Positions 9,303 through 21,444 of a stretch of 64,000 nt of DNA are shown one piece after another. The stretch comes from Acanthochromis polyacanthus. Lineage: Eukaryota; Chordata; Actinopteri; Pomacentridae. The translations under genes and the position numbers were made by a program. Below the pieces are notes generated by a model, which did no database searches, was not told the DNA's origin, and saw only the letters and a program-made list of their open reading frames with translations. Every line of letters starts with the position of its first letter. Position 1 is the first letter of the stretch. The stretch is taken from positions 31,167,873 through 31,231,872 of the forward strand of contig NC_067114.1 of the NCBI RefSeq assembly GCF_021347895.1. Reading direction: 5' to 3'.

Positions 9303-12300
9303 TGGTTGATAACTCAGCAATTAAACTCTGCTCATGGAATGTACATGGGATCCAGAGCCTTGTCAAACAGAAGAAAGTTCTTAATTTGTTAAAGAGGGAA
9401 AAAGTTCAAATAGCTTTCATCCAGGAGTCTCACCTGAGTAATGAGAGCATCAAAAATTAAAGAGTGATTGGGTTGGCCAGATATTTTATTCCTCCTTTAC
9501 ATCGAGAAGCAGAAGGGTTGCAATTTTGATCAATAAAGCTTTGCCCCTTACTGAAGTGAAGGTCAGGAGTGATAAACTTTGACGTTATGTAATGATCTCA
9601 GGGACACTATATGGTGATAATGTCTCTTATTTAAATGTCTATGCTCCACCAGTATGTCCTCCTGACTTCCACACCAAAGTATTCTCCCTGTTTTCAGATT
9701 GGATTGTTGAATCCTCAGTAATTGCAGTAATTGATTTTAACTGCTGTCTCAACCCCATCTAGATAAATCACATACTGGATCAAGATCTGGTGTCGGTACT
9801 CGTCAGACTCTTTTAGGCTGCTGTAGAGATTTAGATCTCATCGATACCTGGAGGGCCCTCCATCCTAGAGAAAAACAATATTCTTTCTAAAGTACATAAA
9901 TCCTCCTCAAGGATTGATTACTTTTTCACACCTAGTCATGCCCTCCAAAAGTGATCAATGGGTATATTGTTATCTCAGATCATTCCCCATTGTTTCTGGT
10001 TATGTCCTGTAAAGAGCAGCGTCCTCCACCACAGTGGCGATTTAAAAACTATTTACTTAAAAACCCTGATTTCATAGAATATTTTACAGAGCAGTTCAAG
10101 CTCTTTCTGGCTGAGAATGACACCCTAGAAGTCTCTCCTAGTGCCCTTTGGGAGACTGCTAAAGCTGTGTCGAGGGGCTTTGCATTTCCTTTTCTGCACA
10201 TCTCAAACATAAGAAGGAGGCAGAACAGCGGAATTTAGAACAACAGTTAAAGGAGCTTCAGAGAGACTTTGATATCAACCCTTCCAATGACCTGAGATCC
10301 CAAATTGATACCACACAGCAGCTCTGGATACACTCATGTCATTAGAGGCTCGGAAATCCCTGTTTTTTGCTAAACACAGAATGTATGAGTTTGGGAATAA
10401 GTCCAGTAAATGCTTGGCAAATTTAGTTAGGGCTAGGTCTGACCACAGGCTATTTCAGCCATAAAAGACGAGACAGGTAAAATAGTTCATTATGGCAGGG
10501 GATATTAACTTTAACTGCAGTCAATTCCAGCCATTTTCAGTAAAAAAATCGCTAATATTTCTATTCTTAAATTAAAAAATGACGAAAAATACGGGGATAT
10601 TGACGCGCATCGCGAGGTGCATTCCTTGAAAACGAGCGATTGGTGATTTATAACCGACTTCAGGACATGTTTTGGACAATAGATTACTGGTGTGTCATCT
10701 GGATGTAAAATGTTGGATTATGGCCTTTTTTTGTGGAATCTTTTTTTCTGTGTGTAATATGAACCCGGAAATGTGAGTCGCGCTGTGTGATTGAAGCCGT
10801 GTATAGAGAACGGATGGATGAATATTCGTTTTGTCGGACAAATGTGTTTTTCCTCCCTCCGCTGTGGGTAATCGCATCTGAAAGTGGTTTATACTGGTTG
10901 GATTCATGAGAATCTAACTTTCCATCAGTGTATAGTGTTTGTATATCGCGTTTGCAGCGTCGGACATTCTTGAAATTCCTATGCAAATTAGTAGGTGTAG
11001 CCGCTGGCAGTACACTGAAGTTTAAGGGTTAACAGATGCTTTCAGGTGTTTTATGAATCTTTATATAATTTGAAACTGAGCCTCTGTCTGAAGCCCTGAT
11101 GCAAAACTTTCTATCAGCTATCAGTTGCCCAGGCTTCTCAGACCATAAAGATCTGCTAAACAGCCCTATCTCACGAGAAGAAGTCATCTGGGGCTGGCTA
11201 TTAAGAACACAGAACAACGTCCCGGGGCCTGATGGCCTGACTCCTGAGTTTTATAATAAATCTTTTCAGGAGCCAGCTAGTTGACCCTCTGCTTAAAATT
11301 GTTATGTCATTCGTTTAATTCTGGGCCCACCTCCATAATCGAATGATGGAATACCAACATTTCGCTGAGTCTGAAGAATGGCCGACCATTCAGAGATTGC
11401 TCCTCATACAAGACGTATTGCTTGTCTGGATGTAGACAGAAACTTATCGCAAGAAAATTTAGCTAGAAGAATTAAGAGCATGTCCTCCCAGACCTTATTT
11501 CGATGGACCAGACGTTTTATTTTAGGGCGGAATTCCTGTAATAATATTAGGAGACTGCTGAATATATTCCAATATGGCACCAATTTGAAACCTAAAGCTG
11601 TTGTAGTCTCTCTCGATGCCGAGAAGGCTTTCGACCAGAGTAGAGTGGCCATATTTGCTGAGGGTCCTCTCTAAATTTAATTTAGGAGATAGCTTCATCA
11701 AATGGAGCTCTCTTTTATACGATTCCCCTCGTGCATCCGTCATTTCAAATGGTTGGAAATCTCCCACATTTGCAGTTAGGTGTGGTACTCGCCAGGCTGC
11801 CCAATCTCTCCTCTCCTGCTTGCGCTCTGCCATTGAGCCCTTAGCAGAGGCGATAAGGAGTGACCCTCAGGTGGCTGGCATTACTATAGGGCCCCAAAAG
11901 CACACTATTTCCCTTTATGCGGATGACGTGTTGCTCTTCTCAAGCAACCCTGAAGTCTCTACTGTCACAATTGTTGAAATTACTAAAATTTTCGGTCAGT
12001 TCTCAGGCTACAAGATTAATTACTCAAAATCAGAGGCTATGTCCCTAACCCTTCATACCCCCTCAATCTCTTCTAGCATAGCCCCTTTTCGTTGGTCCCC
12101 TTCTGGGTTCATCTATCTGGGTATACATATAACGCCGTCCCTGTCTGGTCTTTATCAAGCCAATTTTATACCTCTAATCTGTAAAATTAAAGAGGATATG
12201 GCATGCTGGACCAGCCTCCCACTATCTCTTATAGGTAGGGTAAATCTTTTTAAGATGAATGTACTTCCCTGTCTGCTATACGTATTCCAAATGGTCCCAG

Positions 12301-13640
12301 TTCTTCTGACTAGAAGATCACTCGCCATCCTAAATAGTGCATTGTCTTCCTTCTTGTGGAGGAACAAACAGGCCAGATTGAAATTGCAAAAATTACAACT
12401 TCGCCTAGGAGAGGGAGGGTTGTCACTGCCAAACATTAGATATTACCAACTGGCTTGCCTCGGCCGCTATCTCTGGGAATGGTTTAGAAATGATCCCGAT
12501 CCACTTGGCTTAGCATTGAGGCTGCCCCTCTGGATCCAATTCCTCTTCGTAATATTTTGTATATTTCTAAAAAATGGGTGGCAAACAGAGTAAGGGCCAA
12601 TTTCCTCCTCCAAAACACATTAAAGGTTTGGAGAATTTTTAATAAAATAGGAACTCAAGAGGATTCTGTCTCTCTACTCACTCCCATTCATTTAAACCCT
12701 GATTTTCCCCCTGGCCTTGAAGACAGTGCATTTCTTCTATGGGCTGAGAAGGGTATTTGTACAATAGGAGACTTAATTGCTGATGGCACGGTTAAATCTT
12801 TTAACCAGCTAATTGAACAATACTACCTCCCCTCCAGACATTTATTTAGATATCTGCAGATCCGTAGCTTTGTCTCTTCAAAAGTAAGGTTATATCCTGG
12901 TGGGTTCTCTCGCTCTTCTATAGAAGAGGTACTGCGTGACCCTGAGCCCCGAAAACTGATAACTAAATTCTACAATACGCTATCCCCATCGGTGGAGGGC
13001 ACTGGTCATCTTAAATTGCTCTGGGAGGCCGACCTGGGAGTGACAATCTCAGATGATGAGTGGGGTAATGCGTGGCTGAGCTCATCTGGCTGTTTGTCCA
13101 CCAACAAAGTTAAGGAAATCTCAATTCAGAATTACCCATAGGCTCCAGATTACACCAGTGCTACGGAATAAATTTAATCCTACACTTTCCAAATACTGTA
13201 ATAAATGGAAGATTTCAGAAGGATCATGCTATCATTGCATCTATGATTGTCCCTCTCTTCAAAATTTCTGGAGAAAGGTTGGCAAAGAAATTTCCTGCAT
13301 ATTTGGTAAAGACCTGAAACTCACTTCACGGTCCTGCATCCTTGGTCTACATTCGGCACTAAACTTAAAACCTTGTATGCTGAGACTACTTGATGTTCTT
13401 CTGTTTAGTGCCAGACGGTGTATCCTACTTCAGTAGATCTCGGACAAACCTCCTAAGGTCTCACAGTGGTTACAGGGTATAATGGAACTTATTCCCTTGG
13501 AAGCAACAACCTACTGACTTAAGGACAAACCTCTGTTATTCTGTAAAACTTGGAACCCATTTTTGAACTATATCAGGACGGAGAGTACACAGACCATACA
13601 GAAAGGTCTTCATGGACTTATCTGGTCAGACATCTCTAGA
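9303..13640 (+). pseudogene. L1 ORF2 (endonuclease, reverse transcriptase, Cys-His C-terminus), degenerate
   Basis: The start M-V-D-N-S-A-I-K-L leads to C-S-W-N-V-H-G and I-Q-E-S-H-L, the endonuclease motifs. Stops appear soon after 9460. The frame resumes with P-G-P-D-G-L-T-P-E-F-Y near 11220. V-S-L-D-A-E-K-A-F-D near 11610 is RT motif A, and S-L-Y-A-D-D-V-L-L-F near 11915-11945 is the catalytic site. I-Y-L-G-I-H-I follows near 12110, then the longest open part (11616-12593) and its shifted continuation (12557-13141). The segment at 13158-13436 has C-x-x-x-W and C-Y-H-C…FW residues of the L1 C-terminal Cys region. A separate TTAA-flanked element interrupts the frame at 10509-11028. Confidence 0.92.
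10509..11028. mobile_element. piggyBac-type non-autonomous element nested in L1 ORF2
   Basis: TTAA occurs at both edges (10505-10508 and 11029-11032). Just inside, the left end reads CTTTAACTGCAGT, and the complement of the right end reads CCCTTAAACTTCAGTGTACT, so the ends are imperfect inverted repeats. Removing the insert plus one TTAA joins …GGGGATATTAACAGATGC… and restores the ORF2 frame G-D-I-N-R-C-F-Q-V-F-Y-E-S-L-Y. That is the expected sequence before the RT domain. TTAA targets are used by piggyBac and also by some Kolobok elements, and the ends do not decide between them. The 520-bp body has no significant ORF. Confidence 0.88.
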
Positions 13641-14055
13641 AAGAACCAGACTTGAGTATTGGTATCAACCAAACACCATACAGTAACACTGAATGCACGG
13701 ATATCTGCGTACATATCCCCTCAATTGTCAGCTAGAGATTTCAATGCTGGGTTGTTTTTTTTTTTTTTGTGTGTGTGTGTGTGTGTTTCTCCTCTCTATT
13801 TTATTATGTTGTTATATAGTTTTGTCCTGCATACTTATTTTTTGTGAATTAATTTTTGCTTATGGTGGGTGTTTTTATTTTATTTTATTTTTTTATTGTT
13901 TTTTTAATTGTTTTTTTTCTTCTGCGGTTTTCACCGTGTGGGAGTGTTTGTTCATCATGTTTGTTGTAATATGAGGTACTCTTATGTTTCTGTATAATAT
14001 TTTTCTGTATTAATTGGAAAAGTAATAAAGAAACCTTATAAAAAAACCTGCACCA

Positions 14056-15411
14056 AAGTAGAGAAATGTTAACTATCAGCACAAACGGATTTGGTTGCAA
14101 AAAACAGATGTACGATAAATGACAATTCAGACAGAGTGGACAACAAACCTTTCCTTTATAAAGTAACATTAAATTTAGCTGAAATTTGAATAATAAATAC
14201 CAGAAATATAATACAGAAGGAGTGTGTGTTGTTTTTCTTGTCATTTCTTGTCTGTATTCAAACTGACTGCATGAGGCCTTAATTCAGAAGCGTTTGCATC
14301 TGTTCTGCACATGGAAAGCCTTAATGAATATATTTGCTATTTTAAGAGCAAAATTATGTAATGAGGGCTGATAGATATGCAAAAGCCTACAGTTAATGAC
14401 AGCCTTGTTTGCACAAATACAGATATTTTACAAAACAAAAATTTTCCTCTACGTTTGGGCATCTTGTCCTCCAGCAAAGGACTTTTTCTCAAACACCTCC
14501 TAAAGAGAAGTTTTTTCAAAGTCTGGTTTGTTTGTGTCTGTGTGGACATGCACGTTTTATTTATAGGTGTTGCGTGCACATTGCAGGTTTGTGCCAGAGA
14601 CAACAGCAGCAACAATGGCAGATATACACCAGTTTGTTTTTCTTTTGCATTTGGTTTTCACTAGCAGTTAAGAGCTTCACTTGCAAAAAAAATGAAACAA
14701 AAATATAATCATCTTTAAACAATTTACTACTATTTTACAGATTTTTCCCTGCTTTGTTAAATAACAACTACAAAAACTATTCAAGTAAATAATAATTTCC
14801 ATGTTGACTGTAAAAAATAGATTTAAAAAAATCATGGGAACTGATGCCTTTATAATGTTTGCTCATAAAACTACACTACCTTCCTGGTATTTAAGTCAGC
14901 AAAAAGTGGTTTGATTTCATAGATCTTTACCATTATTTCAAAGTAAAATTGTGCATTTTAAAGACTGCACTTTTTAAACTGATTTTTGACAGATTTTACA
15001 GTTTCTGATTCTTACATTATTCACTGTATTTTAATGCATCTTTTGTGTCTTCCTTGCTAATAAATTGGGATTTGATATCTGATATTTTCTTTGTTCTGTA
15101 GAGAAGAACAAAGAAAACATCAGTCTGTCTAAAAAAAATAACATCTGTATTATTGTGTCCAAAGCCCGTTACAGGAATTCTCCTCTAAAGAGCTCAACAT
15201 CGAGTTGGTGTACAAACAGAGAGTTTTAATGAAACATGTTTTAAAGTTGATGAAATAAATTCTCCGTCTCAGAGTTACAGAGGGTTTACTTCTGCTCTTT
15301 TTTTGTATTGTGTAATCTGGCAGCTCCTTCTTGAGAATATTCTTAAATCTGACATTCCCTTTGACTGACTTTTTGATATTTTTCCTCACTCTGTGTCTCT
15401 CCCTCCCTTAG
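14056..15411 (+). other. Intron upstream of the Shisa exon
   Basis: AT-rich intronic DNA. I recognise no mobile element. A pyrimidine-rich tract at 15371-15409 serves as the acceptor region for the exon starting at 15412. Confidence 0.6.
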
Positions 15412-15528
15412 ATCACAACCATCTGAACAACGCTGCTCTGTCTCCTCTGGGTCCGGCCATGGCCTTGTCTCACCCTCATAACAACCTGGGAATCGGCTTC
15501 AACAAGTACACCTCTCTAAAGGCCGTGG
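15412..15528 (+). CDS. Shisa-family (CKAMP) AMPA-receptor auxiliary protein, internal exon
   Basis: The exon encodes 39 residues of a Shisa cytoplasmic tail. It includes H-P-H-N-N-L-G and N-K-Y-T-S-L-K-A-V, the latter close to the N-K-Y-x-S-L-K-A-V segment that I know from Shisa9. A strong acceptor (long pyrimidine tract, then TTAG) precedes 15412 and a GTGAGG donor follows 15528. It is phase 1 at both ends and 117 bp long, so skipping it would keep the frame. Such symmetric exons are alternatively used in this family, though I cannot see usage here. Shisa6-9 proteins are single-pass membrane proteins that bind AMPA receptors at synapses and alter their gating. No RT- or repeat-like sequence lies inside it. 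Confidence 0.88.
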
Positions 15529-16748
15529 GTGAGGAGGATTACACAAACACACCTACACTGACTCACGGGTATTTCAACGATACATGTTTGAATAGTGGCT
15601 GTAGATACTGGTGAGGACGTAACTGGACAGACAGCCTAAAGGTCAGTGAGGTCCAAATGTCTGGATATGTGGTTAAAGCAGAGCAATCACCCACTAAAAT
15701 AATGTAACTTTCATGAGTCTGCCTCTCATCCAGACATGCTCAACCATAATCTGTGTTTGCGTGCTGTGTCTGATTCCTGATTTTCATATTCCATTGGATC
15801 TTGGCAGCCATGATGTAAATATTATGACTAAATTAGGCAGCCTACCACTCTGATTTCAATAATCTTCCAAATATTTGTTTGTTCTAGCAGTTTGAATATA
15901 TTACAGGGGTTCAGTGTTTCCAAAAATCACTGCAGGTGTTTGTGTGCAAGAAGAAAATTGGCAAAAATATCTTCTTTATCCACCGTGATGCATGATAAGG
16001 CAAGGCTGGAACAGTTATGGAAGAAGACGGTTTTTATTTAGTTAGACAAAAAAAGCTGTCGGCACAGCAGCAATAGGGGACTTGACAACATGATGTAGCT
16101 CAGCGACGAGCCAGTGTAAACTTTTATTCAGTTCTCTGCACACTGAAACAGTTCTCTGCAACTTTACTGAAAAGCTGTCAGCTGTCAGCAGCGAGGTGTA
16201 GAGAAACACACAGGGTTTTGGTTTTATTCTGTCACAAATAATCCACACACTTGTCCAATTACCCAGCAGAACCAAACAGAACCAACAAAGATGTCGAGCC
16301 AACGCCCACAACTGCATTCTTCCCCAGAAGCATCAAAACAAAGAAAGTCTAGAGAAGCTCGTCTGGCCCAACAACTCAATATGGACTTTTTGTTGTTTTA
16401 TAGGGTGCTTTTCATCATGCTACGCTCTACTTGATCATGGATCTTTCGATCCTTTACATGTACCTCAATGAGACGTGTTTAAAGAAAGACTGGTGTATCC
16501 TCTCCCTAATGTTGTACATGGTTGGCTACCAACCTGATTACAGCACATCCTAAAAAGATCCAATCACTGTTTCCTCATGCAGATTATTTACTCAACTTTT
16601 AGTTTGTAGTGTCGTGTTTAGAAATCCACAGATCATTTATTAGAACGTTATTATATGAACACATGCTATCATCTATCTATATCTATCTAACCCTATCACA
16701 CAACGCAACACTTAGTTTTTTGTTTGGCATTTTTACTAGAAAAAAATA
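15529..16748 (+). other. Intron, no recognised feature
   Basis: Start of the intron between the two Shisa exons. Small open frames have no known domain. A short ATCTATCT microsatellite lies near 16672-16690. Confidence 0.55.
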
Positions 16749-16793
16749 GAATGGAATCACTTTATTCATCCCCGAAGAGAGATGTATATGCAT
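16749..16793 (-). mobile_element. Fragment of a LINE 3' end
   Basis: TGGAATCACTTTATTCATCC followed by CCGAAGAGA is the inverted terminal part of a teleost CR1/Rex1-type LINE 3' UTR, of the kind that gives the '…TTAATAAAG' tails seen near 63.4 kb. It is only about 45 bp long, and is recognised from family knowledge. Confidence 0.45.
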
Positions 16794-17035
16794 TACCATT
16801 CAAAAGTATGGTTAGGGTTTAGTGCACAAGGGTTTTCTAATCATCAGTGAGCCCGAACACAGAAGCTGAACACAGCTGAGCATTAGAACAGAGGAGTGAT
16901 GGCTATGTGACCCCGACTTATTGCTCTGCGCTCCTATGGAGATATTTCATTAAAAATCAGCCGTTTCCAGCTAGAATAGTCATTTACCACATTAACAATG
17001 TCTACACTTGATTTATCATTCATTTAATGTTGTGT
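16794..17035. mobile_element. Tc1/mariner-type MITE, copy 2 (partial)
   Basis: This shares long blocks with 4233-4584, including GCACAAGGGTTTTCTAATC, the GTGATGGCTATG region, and AAAAATCAGCCGTTTCCAGC. It continues through ACATTAACAATGTCTACACT. The left end (ACCATTCAAAAGTATGG) is followed by a deletion of about 60 bp relative to copy 1. The right terminal repeat is missing. Confidence 0.82.
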
Positions 17036-17059
17036 ATTTTTCTGCAGATAGTGTAAGTC

Positions 17060-17190
17060 AATGAATATCCTGCAGACCTATTAAGGCCCAGTAAGTTTCA
17101 CCGACTACTTGTTCTGGGGTTCAGGTACATGGGTTCTGTAGAGCGTCCTGAGACAATTTGACCTGTAATTGGCACTATATAAACAAAATT
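17060..17190 (+). mobile_element. L2-type LINE 3' UTR fragment
   Basis: TCTGTAGAGCGTCCTGAGAC, then GGCACTATATAAACAAAATT, is the characteristic 3' end of teleost L2-type LINEs. The complementary strand of 33420-33480 has the same structure. No coding part is attached. Confidence 0.65.
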
Positions 17191-19169
17191 TAATTCCAAA
17201 CATTAGAAGACACAAAGATTTTAGATTGCGGCTAAAGTTTATTTAAACAAAGTTGCTTCACTTCCAGTGGAATCAACAAGAACAAATGTATCACAGAAAT
17301 TGCAGTCCAATGGATCAATGAAACATACCGTCAGGTTTTGAAAACTTCTGAAATAATGAATTCTGTCGGCATTTGTACCAGTTGGTTTGGCAGGTGATAC
17401 GTCTGTGCAGCACATCAGAAGTGACGGATGTCACTGACTGACGCTATGGAACCAAAAGACTTCCTATTTGAAGCTTCCTTCATCCTCGTGTCGCTTCCTT
17501 GCGTCCCTGTTTCTTCTACAGGGACTCCCTGTTTCTTCTCCTCCTCGCATCTTGAGACACATGAGTATAATGAAAAACACCCACGGTGTTACATGAACAC
17601 TGCTTTGGTTTTATGACAACCAGGGAAGTCCTGGATGGAACAAAGCAAACATTAGGACCATCGCTGCAACCATTACAAAAACACCGTGTGCTGCATGATC
17701 GAGTTCGACTATTATAATGCTGACAGATATTGACAGCTCGCCTTTCTGTTCGTAGTAATCATATTTCAGCTGTGGGAGGTAAAAGTATGATGGCATAAAA
17801 CCAGTGCTGATGATGACATAACTTGTACTGGAATGATAACTCCACTGATTCACAGCATAAAAGCTCAACACGCACACAGTGAGTTAGGGTTTGCTGGATG
17901 CTCAGTGATAGCAGCAGGGTGGAGCTGGAGGTCAGGCCTCAAGGCTGAAAATGCACAAACACACATAAATCCTCTACTTCCTAATGCACAGGCACACTTA
18001 TGGGACAGAAGTGTAAACATGCATGGAAATATGGACACTCTGATCACTGCAGACAGATAAGGACACGCTGACAGAGATGAGGAATGACAGTTTGGCACAT
18101 GAACATGTATTGTTCATTGACACAGTAGGGAGCAGAGACATGACTGCTGATCACAGCTGAAGAGCATCTGACACAGAAACTACAGAGCCTGAGAAGGACG
18201 GAGAAATAATCTGTTGAGCAGCTACTGTGAAGGGTGTAGAATTAAACTTCAGAGTAATTTCTGACACAGCGGAACCTTCGTGTAGACAAATCATCTGCTG
18301 TCATCAGATGTAAGAATGACAAGGAACAACTGAAGATTGTGTGATTATTCGGTATATTATCACAATCATCCTGATCTTCAGTTGTGGGTTTGTATTTTGA
18401 AAAGGTTTCCAAGAAAGGTTTAAAAGCTGAAGATTTTATTAGCGAAGCTAATGCTAACTGTAGCCTACTGGATATTAAAATTTTAAATCTGATATCGATA
18501 TATCAGAAACAATCCTGTATTCACAAAATCACAATTCCGTACAATTAAATCGCATTCTGGGGAAACTGCTAGATTACACGTGTTTCCATTGTTTCACAAA
18601 TGGATTTTAAATCCGTATATCTCTTAGTTTTATAGCCAACTAGTCATGATGATAGCTTACATGGTTTAATCCCCATATAAGCCATCACTGTGGTAGACCA
18701 AGAAACAGAGGAAAAGCTTTAAAAATGTAATGAAAAGGTCGTATTTTAAGCCAAAGGACAAAATTTTCCTTTACCTAACCCTCCTTACAGTGAGTCATAT
18801 TGTGTTGGTCCCTGAACCAGACACTATTCCTCAAACATCAAATATGAGAAAATATGTTTGTTTTATGATACGTTTCTTTCACAGCATTTAGGAACAGGTT
18901 AACTTTTGGTTAATCGGCTCTTTTAAGGGCATCATTTTCCGAAGATCAGATTTCATTTGATGTTACAGACAGAGGGTTAGATATGGGAATTATTGTCTAT
19001 ATTTGTGTCCCATTTATGAAAGCTGTTCATTCAATAAGGAGCACCACTTTGTCCAGTATCTGTTTTGTTTGAATTGAATGCTTTCATGCCATGTGCCCAG
19101 ATGCTGCCTCGCATCACTAACAACCAGGAGTTAGAGCTGTATTCAGATGCAGAAAGTGGTGGCCTTGAT
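17191..19169 (+). other. Intron, no recognised feature
   Basis: Unique-looking intronic DNA without a recognisable gene or element. Minor inverted repeats occur near 18285-18310 and 18330-18382. Confidence 0.5.
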
Positions 19170-19299
19170 TAATCTGTGATCAGCCAATGTGGTCCTGTAA
19201 TATTGGACAGATATATCTGTTGGAGAGTAATGCTGCTAATGCTAGTGTTAGCCTACAAGTCCTGGTATAAGGACTGGTATATCCCCACTAAATATGTGG

Positions 19300-19425
19300 T
19301 TAAAGAGGACATGAAGGTAGTTGGTGTGAGAGAAGAGGATGCAAAAGACAGGGTTAGATGGAGGCAATTGATTCGCTGTGGCGGCCCCTGAAGGGAAAAG
19401 CCGAAAGGAAAAGAAGCTATCCCCA
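19300..19425 (+). mobile_element. C-terminal/3' end fragment of a LINE
   Basis: The frame encodes E-D-A-K-D-R-V-R-W-R-Q-L-I-R-C-G-G-P followed by a stop, then AAGGGAAAAGCCGAAAGGAA. This terminal peptide and purine-rich 3' end are familiar from fish non-LTR retrotransposons. I cannot assign the clade safely (RTE- or R4-like are options). Upstream the frame continues for about 30 codons only. Confidence 0.5.
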
Positions 19426-19429
19426 CTAA

Positions 19430-21240
19430 ATATAAACTCTACAGTGGAGGTAGTCAGGAACAAGGCCTTGTTTTGTAAAAAAAAACCTTGTAAAAATATA
19501 ATAATTTGCAATGGCATTGCTTTGGAAAAGGTCAGTATAATGTAGCACCTTCCAAACTGTGAACATGTGGAGAAACCTACATGAAACCCTAACACTAACC
19601 AAACCAGTAATTTAAGTGCTCCATTGAATTACAAAACTGTTTTTACCATGAAACTAAAGTTGTAGAAATTATAGCCATAACTTGTAGCCATCAAGATATA
19701 TTTAATGCTTTTTGAAGTTTTCAGAAATAAGCTAGAATTTGATGGAAGACTTGGAACAGAACTGCAAGGATCTGCAGTTAGGACAGAAAGTAGGGGAAAC
19801 TGAGGCCAGCAGAATATAGTGTGACTGAGGAGAAGAGGAGCAGGAAAGAGACAATCTCATCTCATTATTCTGCTCAGTGACTGAGAAACAAAGGCCGACT
19901 GCAGCAGCAGCAAACCCCCAACCACTCAACAATGTGTGTCAGCCGCATTTCACAGAAAAATACTTCAAAGTAACAAATCCCTCACACATTGAGGTGCAAT
20001 ATGCTCCTCTCTCGCCTGTATTGAGTTCAGTCTCTGTTTGATGCCACACAGGAGCGCCTTTGTGCTCTCCTGTTTGCTATCTGCTCTGTTTTTGTCTCAG
20101 ACCCTCGGTACAGTTCTCTCTGCCGTCAGGGATGCTCATCCTCCGACGTTATGGCCCAGATATCGAGTTACAAAGCAATCGGCCAATGTGGTGATGATTC
20201 ATTCTAGTGCATCATTCTAATGATGCACTAACAGCTAGCACAGCTAGCACAGCACATGTGTGACCTCTAACATTACGGCTCTGTCAGTGCTTTCTCCAGC
20301 TGCAGATATTTTCTAGATCATGTCTGCATTTTGTATTTAATGAAGCATTAAACTTGGATCTGACTTCCAGCTTCATCCTGCTGCTTATGTAAAGTACAAG
20401 AACTAGGGAGATAAATATACTGTGAAAACACTTGCATGTTTCATCATATTGTCATCATAATATCTTGTCAGAACAAATTTGTCAGAGTAAAGTTGTTTTA
20501 ATTTGCTTTTCTAATTCAGTTCCCCCCAACTCAGTGGATTGGATGCAAAATTTAAGGAAGTCGGAGTCGGACACATTGGGAAATCTGTTGTTTTGACAAC
20601 GTACCTAAAGTCGGAACAGATTCTCGTGTGTTTCAATAAATGCAGCTTAGTTTAGCTTTAGAGCTGCAGGTTGAAGGGATTTGTTTCATCTGATAGAGCC
20701 GGGCTGTAAGAGAGGTAAGCATCTTCTCATTTAAAGCTAGAGTAGGCAGGATCACAGAAGCAGAACACATGAACGCACAGCTGCAGGACCAATCCATGAG
20801 AGAAAGCATTAAACCTGCCTCGTGTTTAATCAGCTGTAACCACAAACCCTCATGTCACTGAAAGACAATTGCCTGTTTCCCATAAAAACACTCCGGGGCG
20901 TCTCTTTGACTCCTACAGCTGCCGTTAGGTATCAGAATCCATGTTGGTATTGATCTCTTGCTTTATTAAAGCTTTCTTTGGTCGTAGCTTTTTTTACTTC
21001 TGTCATTCTTACTCTGTATAGCTTTGCAAGACATTTAGGTTAAAACTGAAGCATTTAACTGCCATCTGCCTGCCTGCTAGCTTTAGCAATGAGGCCAGTT
21101 AGTCTTGTAGACAGTAGTGACATGCAGATTGTACAGACTGGATGATTGGATGCTACCTGCAGCAGTTAGACAGGCCATCCAATCATTTCATGTGTCTACA
21201 ACTACCACAGTTCTTTTTATCATGAAACCTGCACTTGATT
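19430..21240 (+). other. Intron, no recognised gene
   Basis: Contains a 12-bp-arm palindrome (20205-20216 and 20219-20230) followed by a tandem AGCTAGCAC duplication near 20232-20250. No domain-bearing ORF or named transposon was seen. Confidence 0.5.

Positions 21241-21305
<65 letters not shown>
21241..21305. repeat. (GATA)n microsatellite at the 3' end of a LINE
   Basis: An uninterrupted TAGA/GATA array of about 65 bp. In the orientation of the minus-strand LINE that follows, it is the tandem-repeat tail after TTTATTAATCCC, typical of Rex1/CR1-like elements. Confidence 0.95.
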
Positions 21306-21444
21306 TAAACCTTTATTAATCCCACAGCTGGGAAATTTACAGTGTACAGCAGCAAATATAACAACAGTTTGAATAAAGAGAGCAACACACATTGTACACG
21401 GTGCATAGATTAAAAAAAAATTTTTTCCTTCTAGAAGAAAAAAG

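Larger units (their letters stand above)
7600..14039 (+). mobile_element. Near full-length L1/Tx1-type LINE flanked by 16-bp target duplication
   Basis: The element is flanked by AAAAAAACCTGCACCA at 7584-7599 and 14040-14055. Its layout is a 5' UTR of about 130 bp, ORF1 (7732-8595), an inter-ORF spacer of about 700 bp, ORF2 (9303 to about 13640), and a T-rich 3' UTR with AATAAA at 14023-14028 just before the A-rich end. The duplication starts with an A run, as expected for L1 endonuclease cutting at T-rich sites on the other strand. The body without the nested insertion is about 5.9 kb. It lies in sense orientation in a Shisa-gene intron. Many stops and shifts in ORF2 show that it is dead. 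Confidence 0.95.

Noticed and set aside
21241..21305. CRISPR-like or other regularly spaced repeats
   Set aside because: All regular repeats in the window are microsatellites or minisatellites without spacers.
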